Assembly (NCBI GenBank): GCA_016794465.1
Contig: JAEUKA010000046.1
Span: 1 to 64,000 of the forward strand
Length of the DNA: 64,000 nucleotides
From: Myxococcales bacterium
GTDB lineage: Bacteria; Myxococcota_A; Polyangia; Palsa-1104; JAEUJZ01
Direction of reading: 5' to 3'
Part shown: positions 43,746-52,226 of the stretch, one piece after another
Layout: every line of letters starts with the position of its first letter
Position numbering within the stretch: position 1 is the stretch's first letter
Program-made: the position numbers and the translations under genes
Notes under the pieces: generated by a model
Seen by the model: the letters and a program-made list of their open reading frames with translations, nothing else
Told to the model about the DNA's origin: nothing
Databases searched by the model: none

Positions 43746-44459
43746 CTAGTCGTTCTCGTCTTCGTCTTCGACATCGCGAGCACGGCGCCCCCGACGATCC
43801 CCACGGCCTTCTTTTTCAGCAGCCGGCGCGGGCGGATTTGCGATCAGGTCGAACAGCAGGTTTTCCAGCCGCAGCGCAAAGCTCTCCAGCTCCTGCTGCT
43901 TGCCCTTGCTCGCCGCCGACAGGAACAAGTGGCCGATCATGCAGAGGGCGGCAATCGCCAGACCGAGCCAAGTGTTGTTCATCGCTTCCGAGATGCGGGT
44001 CGCGAGAATCGAGCTGCGCTGGTCCGCCGCCGCCTTGCCAATCGCCGCAAAGCCGCCGATCAGGCCGTTGATCGTTCCGAGCAGTCCGAGCAGCGTCGCA
44101 ATGTTCGCCAGCGACCACAGCACCGCGATGCGCTTCTTCAGCTCGGGCGTGGCATCGGTCAGCGCTTCTTCAATCGCCGTCGAAACCGCCGCCTCACCCT
44201 GCTTGAGCTTCCCAAGGCCCGCGCGCGCCACCTGAGCGATCGGCGCATCCGACGACTGGCTCAGCCGCTGCGCTTTTTCAAGCTGTCCGGCGCTCAGCAG
44301 CTTGCGGAGCTGTTCGAGAAAGGCCCGTGCATTGACCGCACCTTTCCCCAAGAAAAAGAGCGACCGATCGACGATCAGCGCCACGACAACGACCGAGCAC
44401 AGCAGGTTCACATACATGAAGAACCCGCCCTGCTCGAAGAACTCTTTGAGCTGCTGCAT
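43746..44459 (-). CDS. MotA/TolQ/ExbB proton-channel protein
   Basis: The 237-residue protein has three membrane helices: FFMYVNLLCSVVVVALIVDR near the N-terminus, then after a cytoplasmic loop VLWSLANIATLLGLLGTINGLIGGF and NTWLGLAIAALCMIGHLFLSAASKG. The TLLGLLGTINGLIGGF stretch is the ExbB/TolQ signature that forms the proton path with ExbD. The tail is very acidic/basic (GRGDRRGRRARDVEDEDEND). It is the only ExbB-like gene in a block with three ExbD paralogues and a TonB-like gene, and would supply the proton channel for all. It follows a small gene with a 26-nt gap. Confidence 0.92.
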   Translation of the reverse strand: MQQLKEFFEQGGFFMYVNLLCSVVVVALIVDRSLFFLGKGAVNARAFLEQLRKLLSAGQLEKAQRLSQSSDAPIAQVARAGLGKLKQGEAAVSTAIEEALTDATPELKKRIAVLWSLANIATLLGLLGTINGLIGGFAAIGKAAADQRSSILATRISEAMNNTWLGLAIAALCMIGHLFLSAASKGKQQELESFALRLENLLFDLIANPPAPAAEKEGRGDRRGRRARDVEDEDEND

Positions 44460-44485
44460 GAAAAATAGTCCCCAGGACGTACCGA

Positions 44486-44833
44486 CTACTGAATCTCTAA
44501 CATTTGCCCGAGGAAAGCGAAATCACCAGCGTAGTTGCCGGGGTCCACTTCTTGATACTCGGGCCGAGCGGACAGCTCTTCGCAGGAAGCCACGTCGGCG
44601 ATGCGCTCTTGCACGTACTCGCGGACGCCTTGGCCTTTTTGCAGATCGATCAGGAACATCACCTTGGCCTTGACGATGCCGGTGTCAAAGTCACGGTTGG
44701 TGACAAAGAGGATCGCCTTGCCACCTTTGCCGTTTTCATAGTCCTGATAGGCCGCGTAGTACGTAGTGCTCACCGACGTGGTGTCTCGGGTATCAAGCTT
44801 GAAAAAACGGGTGGGCGGGGAAAGTTCGCTCAT
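44486..44833 (-). CDS. Small conserved-looking protein leading the exb operon
   Basis: This 115-residue protein (from ATG 44833, AAGGAG 5 nt upstream) has no signal or membrane segment. The sequence is mixed alpha/beta with YYAAYQDYENGKGGKAILFVTNRDFD and KAKVMFLIDLQKGQGVREYVQERIADVA, and ends in an acidic stretch. I recognise no family. It is the first gene of the minus-strand Exb/Tol/TonB block, 26 nt before the ExbB-like gene, so it may regulate or belong to the complex. The divergent metallophosphoesterase starts 144 nt away. Confidence 0.6.
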   Translation of the reverse strand: MSELSPPTRFFKLDTRDTTSVSTTYYAAYQDYENGKGGKAILFVTNRDFDTGIVKAKVMFLIDLQKGQGVREYVQERIADVASCEELSARPEYQEVDPGNYAGDFAFLGQMLEIQ

Positions 44834-44977
44834 GGAAGCTCCTTGGAGCGCCGCGCAGGTCAAGCGGCAAGCCGGTCCTATTATGCCGGGCGAGGTGGGG
44901 CGTCGAAACCCCAAAAAATGCCGCTTTCTACTGCGAGGCTGGCAACATCTAAGCTGCTAGCGAGGGGAACTCGAGAG

Positions 44978-46168
44978 ATGCCGATCCTGAGAACGCTGCT
45001 GTTTGTGTCGATCATGACGGTGATGCTGTGCGGGCTGCACTACTACGTGTACCTGCGGGTCGTACGAGGGCTGTCACTCGGGCCGACTGAGCAGCGGATC
45101 GCGCGCGCGGTGCTCCTCTCGCTGTTTGCGCTGCTGTGGCTGAGCTTTCCACTCAGTCGCAGCGTTCCGCGCAACCTCGCGTCGCCGTTCCTGTGGGTAA
45201 GCTACATCTGGCTTGGGGTGCTGGCGCTGTCGGCGGTGGTGTTCGCGATGGTGGATCTGGCGCGGCTGCTCGGCGGGGTGCTGTCGCCGGCGCTGCCCAT
45301 CGATGACTCGCGGCGGGCCTGGCTGGGACGGATGCTGGATGTGGTGGCGCTCGGCGGGGCGGCGACGCTGTCGGGCTGTGCGGTGGCGATCGGTCTGCGC
45401 AAGGTGACGGTCAAGCGCATCGAGGTCGAGCTGACCAAGCTGCCGCAGGAGCTGGCCGGGTTCCGCATCGTTCAGCTTACCGACGTACACATCGGGCCGA
45501 CGCTCGATGGTCGCTGGCTGCGTGAGATCGTCGATCGCGTCAACACGCTGGCAGCCGATGCCGTCGTCATTACCGGTGATCTCGTCGATGGCAGCGTGGC
45601 GCAGCTGGGCAGCCACGTCGCACCTCTTGCCGAGCTGCGCGCCCGCCACGGTGTGTTCTTCGTCACCGGCAACCACGAATACTACTCGGGCGTCGACAGC
45701 TGGCTGGCCGAGCTACAGCGACTCGGGGTGAAAGTGCTGCGCAACGAGCGGGTGACGCTGCGGCCCCACCCGCTGGCCGGCGAAGGCGCAAGTGAGCTGG
45801 GCATCGACCTCGTGGGCATCGATGACTTTCATGCGGGCTCGTTCCCAGGGCATGGACCGGATCTGCCGAGAGCGCTGCTCGGTCGCGATCCGCAGCGTCC
45901 GGCGGTCCTGCTGGCGCATCAGCCGGCGGCGATCATCGAGGCTGCCCAGCTTGGCATCGATCTACAGCTGTCGGGACACACGCACGCGGGTCAGCTGTGG
46001 CCGTGGGGTTACTTTGTGCGACTGCAGCAGCCCTATGTGTATGGCCTGCACCGACATGGCGACGCGCAGATCTACGTCAGTGCCGGCACCGGCTACTGGG
46101 GACCGCCGATGCGGCTCGCGTCCGAGTCGGAGATCACCGAGGTCATCCTGAAGCCGAAGCGCACCTAA
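44978..46168 (+). CDS. Membrane-anchored metallophosphoesterase (YkuE/YaeI-like)
   Basis: The 396-residue protein has about four N-terminal membrane helices (LLFVSIMTVMLCGLHYYVYL, AVLLSLFALLWLSFPL, LWVSYIWLGVLALSAVVFAM, VALGGAATLSGCAVAIGL). A metallophosphoesterase domain follows with all five metal-site motifs: QLTDVHIGP, ITGDLVDG, TGNHEYY, LAHQP and SGHTHAGQLWPWG. This membrane-bound subclass is related to YkuE and YaeI, which act on lipid or nucleotide phosphates. ATG 44978 has GAGGGG upstream. It is transcribed divergently from the exb operon. The substrate is unknown. Confidence 0.9.
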   Translation: MPILRTLLFVSIMTVMLCGLHYYVYLRVVRGLSLGPTEQRIARAVLLSLFALLWLSFPLSRSVPRNLASPFLWVSYIWLGVLALSAVVFAMVDLARLLGGVLSPALPIDDSRRAWLGRMLDVVALGGAATLSGCAVAIGLRKVTVKRIEVELTKLPQELAGFRIVQLTDVHIGPTLDGRWLREIVDRVNTLAADAVVITGDLVDGSVAQLGSHVAPLAELRARHGVFFVTGNHEYYSGVDSWLAELQRLGVKVLRNERVTLRPHPLAGEGASELGIDLVGIDDFHAGSFPGHGPDLPRALLGRDPQRPAVLLAHQPAAIIEAAQLGIDLQLSGHTHAGQLWPWGYFVRLQQPYVYGLHRHGDAQIYVSAGTGYWGPPMRLASESEITEVILKPKRT

Positions 46169-46279
46169 CGTTTGCGTGCGCACGGCCCCGGTCTGGCGCT
46201 ACGATCGGAACGATTGTCCCCGCTCTGTCGTCTAGCCCAGCAGAGCCAGGAGTGGCCGCAGACGGAAGGAACCACGAAC

Positions 46280-46663
46280 ATGACGCTCAAGATCGCCACG
46301 CTGTTTGCTTTGGGACTTGTGCTGGCTGCTCACGACGCGCTGGCCGAGGAGCCTGGCACCAAGCCCGAGCCCGTCGCTGCCGAGCGTTCTAGCCCTGGGG
46401 ATCGCGCCGCACTGCGGACGGAGCTTCGTCGAGAAGCGCTCGCGGCCCGCACCGAGCTACGTCAAGAGCGTGCCGAGGGTCGTGCTGCTCGTCCCGAGGG
46501 TCCTGCCCGTCCTGCCCGTTCTGAGCGGGTCGAAGCCCAGCAGCTGCGCGACCAAAAGCAAGCCCGCCGAGACGAGCAGCGCCAGTCCACCCGTGAGCTT
46601 CGCCGAGAAGGCCGCGACGAACAGCGCGAAGCCAACCGCAGCCTGATCCGCCGCACCCAATAA
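46280..46663 (+). CDS. Secreted Arg/Glu-rich coiled protein
   Basis: From ATG 46280 (GGAAGGA upstream) the product is 127 residues. It starts with a clean signal peptide (MTLKIATLFALGLVLAAHDALAEE) and the rest is extremely rich in Arg, Glu, Gln and Ala (ALRTELRREALAARTELRQERAEGRAAR ... RREGRDEQREANRSLIRR), suggesting one long charged helix. No family was recognised. A periplasmic nucleic-acid-, polyanion- or peptidoglycan-associated role can be imagined but nothing proves it. It is downstream of the phosphoesterase and convergent with the helicase gene. Confidence 0.62.
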   Translation: MTLKIATLFALGLVLAAHDALAEEPGTKPEPVAAERSSPGDRAALRTELRREALAARTELRQERAEGRAARPEGPARPARSERVEAQQLRDQKQARRDEQRQSTRELRREGRDEQREANRSLIRRTQ

Positions 46664-46683
46664 ACATCTCCGTCGAGCCCGAC

Positions 46684-48213
46684 CTAAAACAACCGCAGCT
46701 GCGGCTTCGGAGTCCGCCGCTTCACCTTTTCCTCACTGCTGACAAGCTCACTTGGTATTTCGCGCAAAAACGGGCTTGGCATCGACTCCGCACTCTCGTT
46801 CCACGACAGATAGAGCAGCTCTTTGGCACGGGTCATGCCGACGTAAAACAGCCGCCGCTCTTCCGCTCGCTCCTCGTCACTGCGCCCCGGTCCCGGCAGC
46901 TGTCCAGCCTCTAGCCCGACGAGGAACACCACCGTAAACTCCAGCCCCTTGGCCCCGTGCAGCGTCAGTACGGCGATGCGCTGATCTTCCAGCTCGTCAC
47001 ACTCATACAGCGGCTCGATGCTCTCGACGGTGGTGTGACCCGCCTTTTGACGCGCCAGGCTCGGTCGTGAAAACGGCAGTCCTGCGTCGCTGAGCGCCTG
47101 CGCAATCGCATCAGCCCGCGCCACGCTGCGGGTCAAAATGGCCAGGTCCGAAAAGCCGTAACTGCCCGCCCTCCACGACGAGGTCTGCCGACTATCATGC
47201 GACAGCAAGCTGGTGCCCCCGACGAGCCGCTCGATCTCGTGGACGATGCGCTGCGCTTCGGAGCGCTGGCTGGGACAGCGCAAAATGTGCAGCGGTGAGC
47301 CCGACGGTAGCTTCGGCTCTGGTGGTGGCGCAGTCCGGCCCGGATTGGGACCAATCACAGCCGCCGAGGCTGCGACGATCTGCGGGGTGCTGCGATAGTT
47401 TTCGACGAGATAGCGCGACTGCGCCGAGGGAAAGTCGTCACAAAAACCGAGAAAGTGCCGAATCTCACCACCGCGAAACGAATAAATCGCCTGATCGGGA
47501 TCGCCAATCGCCAGCACCGTCGCAGTCCGCCCGAGAGCGACCACCAGCGCGCGCTGGGTGGCACTGATATCTTGATATTCGTCGACGGCGATGAAGCGAA
47601 ACTGCCGCTGCGCAGTGCCCGCCTCGATAACGTGCAGGGCCCGCAGCAGCAGATCGTCGAGATCGCAAAGACCCAGCTCTCGCAGCTGCGCGGTGTAGTG
47701 ACGGAACACTTGCAGCTCTTCGTCGGACACGGACAGCTCACCCGACTGTAGCCGCTGGTCGAAGTCGGGATGTTGACCTTTGCGCAGCGACAGCAGAGAC
47801 AGCAAGCTGGTCGGACTCTTGCGACTGCCACTTCCGATGGTGGCTTGCTCGATCAGCGCGAGCCGAGTCGGTTCCTCGACAACATGCAGCGACGGTGGCA
47901 GTGGCGCCAGCCGAAGCGCGAGTCGATGAAACGTCCCAATCAGCAGCTGCTCCGTCTGCGCCCCGAGGAGCTGATGCAGTCGCTCACTCAGCTCGCGAGC
48001 CGCCCGTCGAGTAAACGTCACCGCCAAGATGTCTTCCGATGCCACCTGCGCAGCGCGCAACAGCTCGACAATCCAGGCACACAGCGTCCGCGTCTTTCCC
48101 GAGCCTGGACCGGCGGTGACCAGCTGCGGACCATCGACACACGTCGCCACCTGTCGCTGCGTCGTCGATAGACCGGAAAGCCACGGCTGGTCAGGCGGCT
48201 CGGTCGTCGTCAT
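46684..48213 (-). CDS. Compact UvrD/Rep-family superfamily 1A helicase
   Basis: This 509-residue helicase retains the SF1A motifs: I AGPGSGKT (34-41), Ia AVTFTRRAARELSERL, II FIAVDEYQDISATQ, III AIGDPDQAIYSFRG, V VLTLHGAKGLEFTVVF and VI RRLFYVGMTRAKELLYLS. At about 500 residues it is shorter than UvrD/PcrA (about 720), so subdomains are reduced. The last residues, PKPQLRLF, match the beta-clamp-binding pentapeptide QL(x)LF. The ATG overlaps the TGA of the EndoQ gene (ATGA), so it is coupled to EndoQ and probably unwinds the nicked strand behind it. Confidence 0.9.
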   Translation of the reverse strand: MTTTEPPDQPWLSGLSTTQRQVATCVDGPQLVTAGPGSGKTRTLCAWIVELLRAAQVASEDILAVTFTRRAARELSERLHQLLGAQTEQLLIGTFHRLALRLAPLPPSLHVVEEPTRLALIEQATIGSGSRKSPTSLLSLLSLRKGQHPDFDQRLQSGELSVSDEELQVFRHYTAQLRELGLCDLDDLLLRALHVIEAGTAQRQFRFIAVDEYQDISATQRALVVALGRTATVLAIGDPDQAIYSFRGGEIRHFLGFCDDFPSAQSRYLVENYRSTPQIVAASAAVIGPNPGRTAPPPEPKLPSGSPLHILRCPSQRSEAQRIVHEIERLVGGTSLLSHDSRQTSSWRAGSYGFSDLAILTRSVARADAIAQALSDAGLPFSRPSLARQKAGHTTVESIEPLYECDELEDQRIAVLTLHGAKGLEFTVVFLVGLEAGQLPGPGRSDEERAEERRLFYVGMTRAKELLYLSWNESAESMPSPFLREIPSELVSSEEKVKRRTPKPQLRLF

Positions 48214-49532
48214 CCGAACAAGCCCATCTGCCGAGTGACTTCCTTGCCAGCTCGCTCACCGTCTTCGACCAAAGCGATGCGGCCGTATTCTCCGTCGAAG
48301 CCAGGCGCGATCCGCAGCTCTCCTCGGCGCATTCGCAGCAGCGCTTCCCCGAGCAGTGGATCGGTCACCCGCCGCAGCTCCTCGACGGTGGCTTGCCGCA
48401 GGACATACAGCTCCGGACCGACTTGATCGAGCAGGCGAAAGTACGGTCGCTGCACCGCGTCAGAGGCCGCCGTTCGTCCCAGCACATCGGCCAAGACCTC
48501 CGTCAGCGGCACCAGGCTGTCATACGGACGCGCGCGCGGCGGCCTATACCCGTTTCCCTCGGGACGATCGGCCAGCGCTTCGATCCGCGACAGCACACCG
48601 ACGGTAACAGGCTTGCCACACTGCGGACACAGACCCGAGAGCCGCGCCCGCTCCGTCGGGTCAAGCCGCACCCCACAGTCGCGATGCCCGTCGAGATGAT
48701 ACTTACCCTCCTCGGGAAAAAACTCGACGGTGCCGAGAAACTCGGTCGGCAGACACAGCTCCAGCGCCCGTCGCAGAGAGGCAAACGTCGGCGGACTCGG
48801 CAGGTCGATTCGCGTCAGCTCACGCCCGAGCTTCTGCGGCGAGTGCGCGTCCGAGCTAGAAATCAGCGTCAGTTGATCGAGCGCCGACAGTCGCCAGTTC
48901 ATCGCCGGGTCCGACGACAGCCCCGTCTCCAGCGCGAAGATCTGCGGCGTCAGATCGCCAAAACAGTCGCTGAGCCGATCAAAGCCCGACAGCGAGCCGA
49001 AGACCGAAAAGTGCGGTGTCCAAATGTGCGCCGGTACAAGATACGCGCCCACATCCGCCGACAGCAGCAGCTCCAAAAAGTCGCGACAGGGCATGCCCAG
49101 AATCGGTCTTCCGTCAGACCCGAGGTTATAGCCAAGCCGAATCAAGCGATCCGCGACCCGATCGGCACAGTCGAGGCTGGGCAGCACGATCAGGTTGTGA
49201 ACTTTGCGAACGGCGCCGTCTTTTTTGAAGATGTGCGAGATCTCTCCGGCGAGGACAAAGCGGACCTGGCGACGACACGATCGCGGCACCGCTTCGTCGA
49301 GCGACTCACGCAGCTCGGGCCGCAGCTCGTACAGTCCCTCGCCCTGACCGTCGTCGGCTAGCACCAGCTGCTGTCGCATCTCGGCTCGCCACGTCGGATG
49401 CAGGACATCTCCCGTCGCCACCACGTCGATGCCTTTGCGCTGTGCCCACTGGTACATGTGCCCCAGATCCATGTCGGCGCTGACGGCCCGAGAGAAGCGC
49501 GAGTGAACATGCAGATCGCAGAGCAGCTCCAT
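48210..49532 (-). CDS. Endonuclease Q (PHP-type DNA repair nuclease)
   Basis: From ATG 49532 the 440-residue protein matches the TIGR00375/EndoQ family: a PHP domain with metal motifs CDLHVHSRFS (HxH), VATGDVLHP, LAGEISHIFK and SSDAHSP, followed by a zinc-finger region (CPQCGKPVTVGVL with upstream Cys) and a C-terminal helical part. EndoQ, known from Thermococcales and some bacteria, nicks DNA 5' of uracil, hypoxanthine and AP sites. The C-terminus is RQMGLFG, close to the sliding-clamp motif QxxLF; archaeal EndoQ is reported to work with PCNA. It is followed by a coupled UvrD-like helicase. An upstream extension to 49688 is open but not protein-like. Confidence 0.88.
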   Translation of the reverse strand: MELLCDLHVHSRFSRAVSADMDLGHMYQWAQRKGIDVVATGDVLHPTWRAEMRQQLVLADDGQGEGLYELRPELRESLDEAVPRSCRRQVRFVLAGEISHIFKKDGAVRKVHNLIVLPSLDCADRVADRLIRLGYNLGSDGRPILGMPCRDFLELLLSADVGAYLVPAHIWTPHFSVFGSLSGFDRLSDCFGDLTPQIFALETGLSSDPAMNWRLSALDQLTLISSSDAHSPQKLGRELTRIDLPSPPTFASLRRALELCLPTEFLGTVEFFPEEGKYHLDGHRDCGVRLDPTERARLSGLCPQCGKPVTVGVLSRIEALADRPEGNGYRPPRARPYDSLVPLTEVLADVLGRTAASDAVQRPYFRLLDQVGPELYVLRQATVEELRRVTDPLLGEALLRMRRGELRIAPGFDGEYGRIALVEDGERAGKEVTRQMGLFG

Positions 49533-49673
49533 GGCCGGACCGTACCGGGGCGCCCGTCGAGGCTGCAACCAGAAAGGCCGGGTAAAGCGGCGCCAATTCG
49601 CGCTCGTCCAAGTGCCGGATTTACCAAGCGGAACCGGCTCTTTGAGCCCGAGCGACCGTGATAGTCTTACAAC

Positions 49674-52175
49674 ATGCCAAAGTTCCATCCTGAGGCCCCC
49701 GACTTGGTGGTAGGCCCCGACGGAAAGTGGGCGGCTGAGCTGATCCCCGGTGAGCTGCGCGTCTACGATCTGAGCGCGGCACCGTCGGAGAGCCAGCCCA
49801 ATCGGCTGTCGCCGCTGGAGACGATGCGCCAGGAAGAGCGGTCGGGCCGAATCTTCTTCGTGCAGTCGGACCGGCTGATGCAGCTATCGGTCGATGACGG
49901 GCCCGATCGAGGCAGCAGTGTCGTCGCTGAGCTTTGGCAGCTCCCACAGCTTACAAAGATCGGTCGCTCGGTGCGGGTGCCGGGTGCGGTGCGCATCCTC
50001 GGGGGTGGGGCCGGTGGGGTCGTCGTTGCACCATCGGGAACTGGCGCAGAGCTGGTCATGCCGCGTGAGAGCGACTTGGTGGTCTACAAGCTGTTCGTTC
50101 GCGGTGAAGCGCTGTCGGCAGGCTCGACGCCCGACCGACGAATTCTCATTGAGCAGCGCGGCATCTTCGAGATCTGGGATGCCCAGACCCGTCGAGCGAT
50201 GGCGAAGCTGATGCTCAACACACGGCAAGCGCCGCTCCAGCTCGGTTTTATTGGCGACGGAAAGCTGGTGTGGGCACTGACCAGTGCGATCCCGATGCGC
50301 GTCGAAGTGTTCCGCGCTTCCGACGGACTGCGCCTGTTCGAGCTGGAGCAGCCGGGACGCGGCCTGAGCGCGGACACCGCCCCGGGTCGGCTGGTGATTG
50401 GTTTCGAGGACCAAAAGATCATCAGCTATCTGGACCTCGATGTGACGACCCGGAGCCTGCGTCGGGTGCCAATGCCCGAAGGCAGCCAGCGACCGCTCGG
50501 CTTCGTGGTCAGCCCCAGCAGCAAGTCTCCCGAGCTTCTGGTGCGGCTGGATGAGCCAGATAGGCCGCTGCTGCGCCTGCCGCTGACTCGCATCACCACC
50601 CGCGAGGCAGTGACTCGACCGGGTGCTGAGACGCGTGGCTCGTCGAGTGCCGCCGCCAGTGCCGCCAAGCCGGTCCCCAAGCCCGATCCTACCCGCACGT
50701 TCACCAGGGCTCTCCGCGACGCCCGTCCCGAGTCACGCCTGCTGCGCCGAATCATGGAAGCCGAGTCACATACAGCGGCCGCAGCGAGCAAGCCGACTGC
50801 GGAGGTCGCTCCCGAGCCAGCCGCACCGATAGAAAAGCCGCATGAGGTGCCCGACACGACTCGCGAGGCTCTCCCCGCGCCGTATGAGCCGCCCGAACCA
50901 CCCGAGCCGCCAACGCAGGACGTAAGCAGTGACAGTGAAGACGAGGAGCCCGTGGCGGTTCCGCTGGTCCCAGAGATTGCGCTCGGTGGACCGCTGCCGC
51001 CGCCACCGCAGCCTTCCCGAGCGTCACGAGAGCCCCACCACCCGCCACTCAAGGCCTACGACGCGCAGCGCAGCCCGGCCGCCTGGCAGTGGGAGCTGGC
51101 GCGATGGGCGCAAAGCTGTCTGCAATCCTCCGAGGCGCAGCAGCCACCGCTGGCTGGACCGCTTCACGAGCTGGCGGGTCGACTGGCCTTGCCGGTGCCC
51201 GCGCAGCGAGTGCTGGGGCTGCTGTATGCGGGGGCGTTTCTACTCGGGAAAAGGCCACGTGGCATGCGTCCCATCGAGCTGGCGCTGGCCCTGAGCGGTC
51301 AGTGCGAGGAGCCCGACGTGCTTTCTGAGCTGTTGCCCTCGGCGCCGCTGCGCACACTTGACCTGCTCGTGGCACGCAGCGATGGGCGACTGATGCTGCG
51401 ACGAGAGGTAGCGCTGCGCCTGTCGGGGACGCCGGACCCACTTTTGCAGTGGTCGCAGAGCACCGCGCGCGAGCTGCTGCAGCCTGGCCTCTATTTTCTC
51501 GACGGACCCTGTGTGCAAAAGCCGGCGCGACTGCTCGGGCGCCCGGTGCTGCGACTCGACGGGCTCAGTGAATCTGCTCCACACAAAGCCCTGCCATCGC
51601 TGCTGCGCCGCGCCCTGCTTCACGACGCTGCGCTGGTCATCGATGGGCTGGCCGGACTGTCCTACCCTGCCCTGAGTGCGCCGACCGTACTTGCTGAGCT
51701 CTTGCCGCTCTTGTCCTCGCCACGGGTGCCGGTCGTGCTGTGGGCGATGCCCGACGCGGGAGCTTCGATAGGGCTGCTCGGACGAAAGCTGTCTGAGATC
51801 ACCATCAGCCGCGACGGACCGGCCCCCAGCTTCCCAAGCAGCGCGCTCCCCACCGGAGTCCTGTTCCGACCGCCAAGTCCAGCCGCCAAGTCCGCCACAG
51901 TGACCCGCTCGACGGGACAGATCATCGTCGCCACCGTCAACGATAGACGGGCGGCGCTACTGCTCGGGCCCAGCGCCAATGCCGAGTCGTACTCCCGAGC
52001 GGCCTACTTGGCTGCCCGAGATGGTGCGGTGCTGGTCCTTGAAGCAGAGCTGACCCCCCCGCGCACTGCTCTGCTTGCGATGCTGCTCAAGCAGATTCCC
52101 GTCGTCGTCGCTGCAACCCCGCCCGGTGGCGCCGATCAGCCATGGCCCGTCGAGCTGCGCCCGTACGGCCACTGA
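49674..52175 (+). CDS. Large protein with WD40-like N-terminus and degenerate ATPase-like C-terminus
   Basis: The 833-residue product has an N-terminal region of about 300 residues with WD40-like blades (RVYDLSAAPSES, FEIWDAQTRRAMAKL, KIISYLDLDVTTRSL). A low-complexity Pro/Glu/Ala-rich linker follows (about 320-465), then an alpha-helical C-terminal half. In that half, LLHDAALVIDGLAGLSYPALS and VPVVLWAMPDAGAS look like a Walker B/sensor region of an AAA protein, but no Walker A P-loop is present, so the ATPase would be inactive. No signal peptide was seen. It is divergent from EndoQ. I do not recognise a family; the fold calls are inference. Confidence 0.6.
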   Translation: MPKFHPEAPDLVVGPDGKWAAELIPGELRVYDLSAAPSESQPNRLSPLETMRQEERSGRIFFVQSDRLMQLSVDDGPDRGSSVVAELWQLPQLTKIGRSVRVPGAVRILGGGAGGVVVAPSGTGAELVMPRESDLVVYKLFVRGEALSAGSTPDRRILIEQRGIFEIWDAQTRRAMAKLMLNTRQAPLQLGFIGDGKLVWALTSAIPMRVEVFRASDGLRLFELEQPGRGLSADTAPGRLVIGFEDQKIISYLDLDVTTRSLRRVPMPEGSQRPLGFVVSPSSKSPELLVRLDEPDRPLLRLPLTRITTREAVTRPGAETRGSSSAAASAAKPVPKPDPTRTFTRALRDARPESRLLRRIMEAESHTAAAASKPTAEVAPEPAAPIEKPHEVPDTTREALPAPYEPPEPPEPPTQDVSSDSEDEEPVAVPLVPEIALGGPLPPPPQPSRASREPHHPPLKAYDAQRSPAAWQWELARWAQSCLQSSEAQQPPLAGPLHELAGRLALPVPAQRVLGLLYAGAFLLGKRPRGMRPIELALALSGQCEEPDVLSELLPSAPLRTLDLLVARSDGRLMLRREVALRLSGTPDPLLQWSQSTARELLQPGLYFLDGPCVQKPARLLGRPVLRLDGLSESAPHKALPSLLRRALLHDAALVIDGLAGLSYPALSAPTVLAELLPLLSSPRVPVVLWAMPDAGASIGLLGRKLSEITISRDGPAPSFPSSALPTGVLFRPPSPAAKSATVTRSTGQIIVATVNDRRAALLLGPSANAESYSRAAYLAARDGAVLVLEAELTPPRTALLAMLLKQIPVVVAATPPGGADQPWPVELRPYGH

Positions 52176-52226
52176 CAAAAGTACTGGCCTCCCCGCTCAT
52201 CGGCGGGCGAGCTTTCGCTTAGGTGG

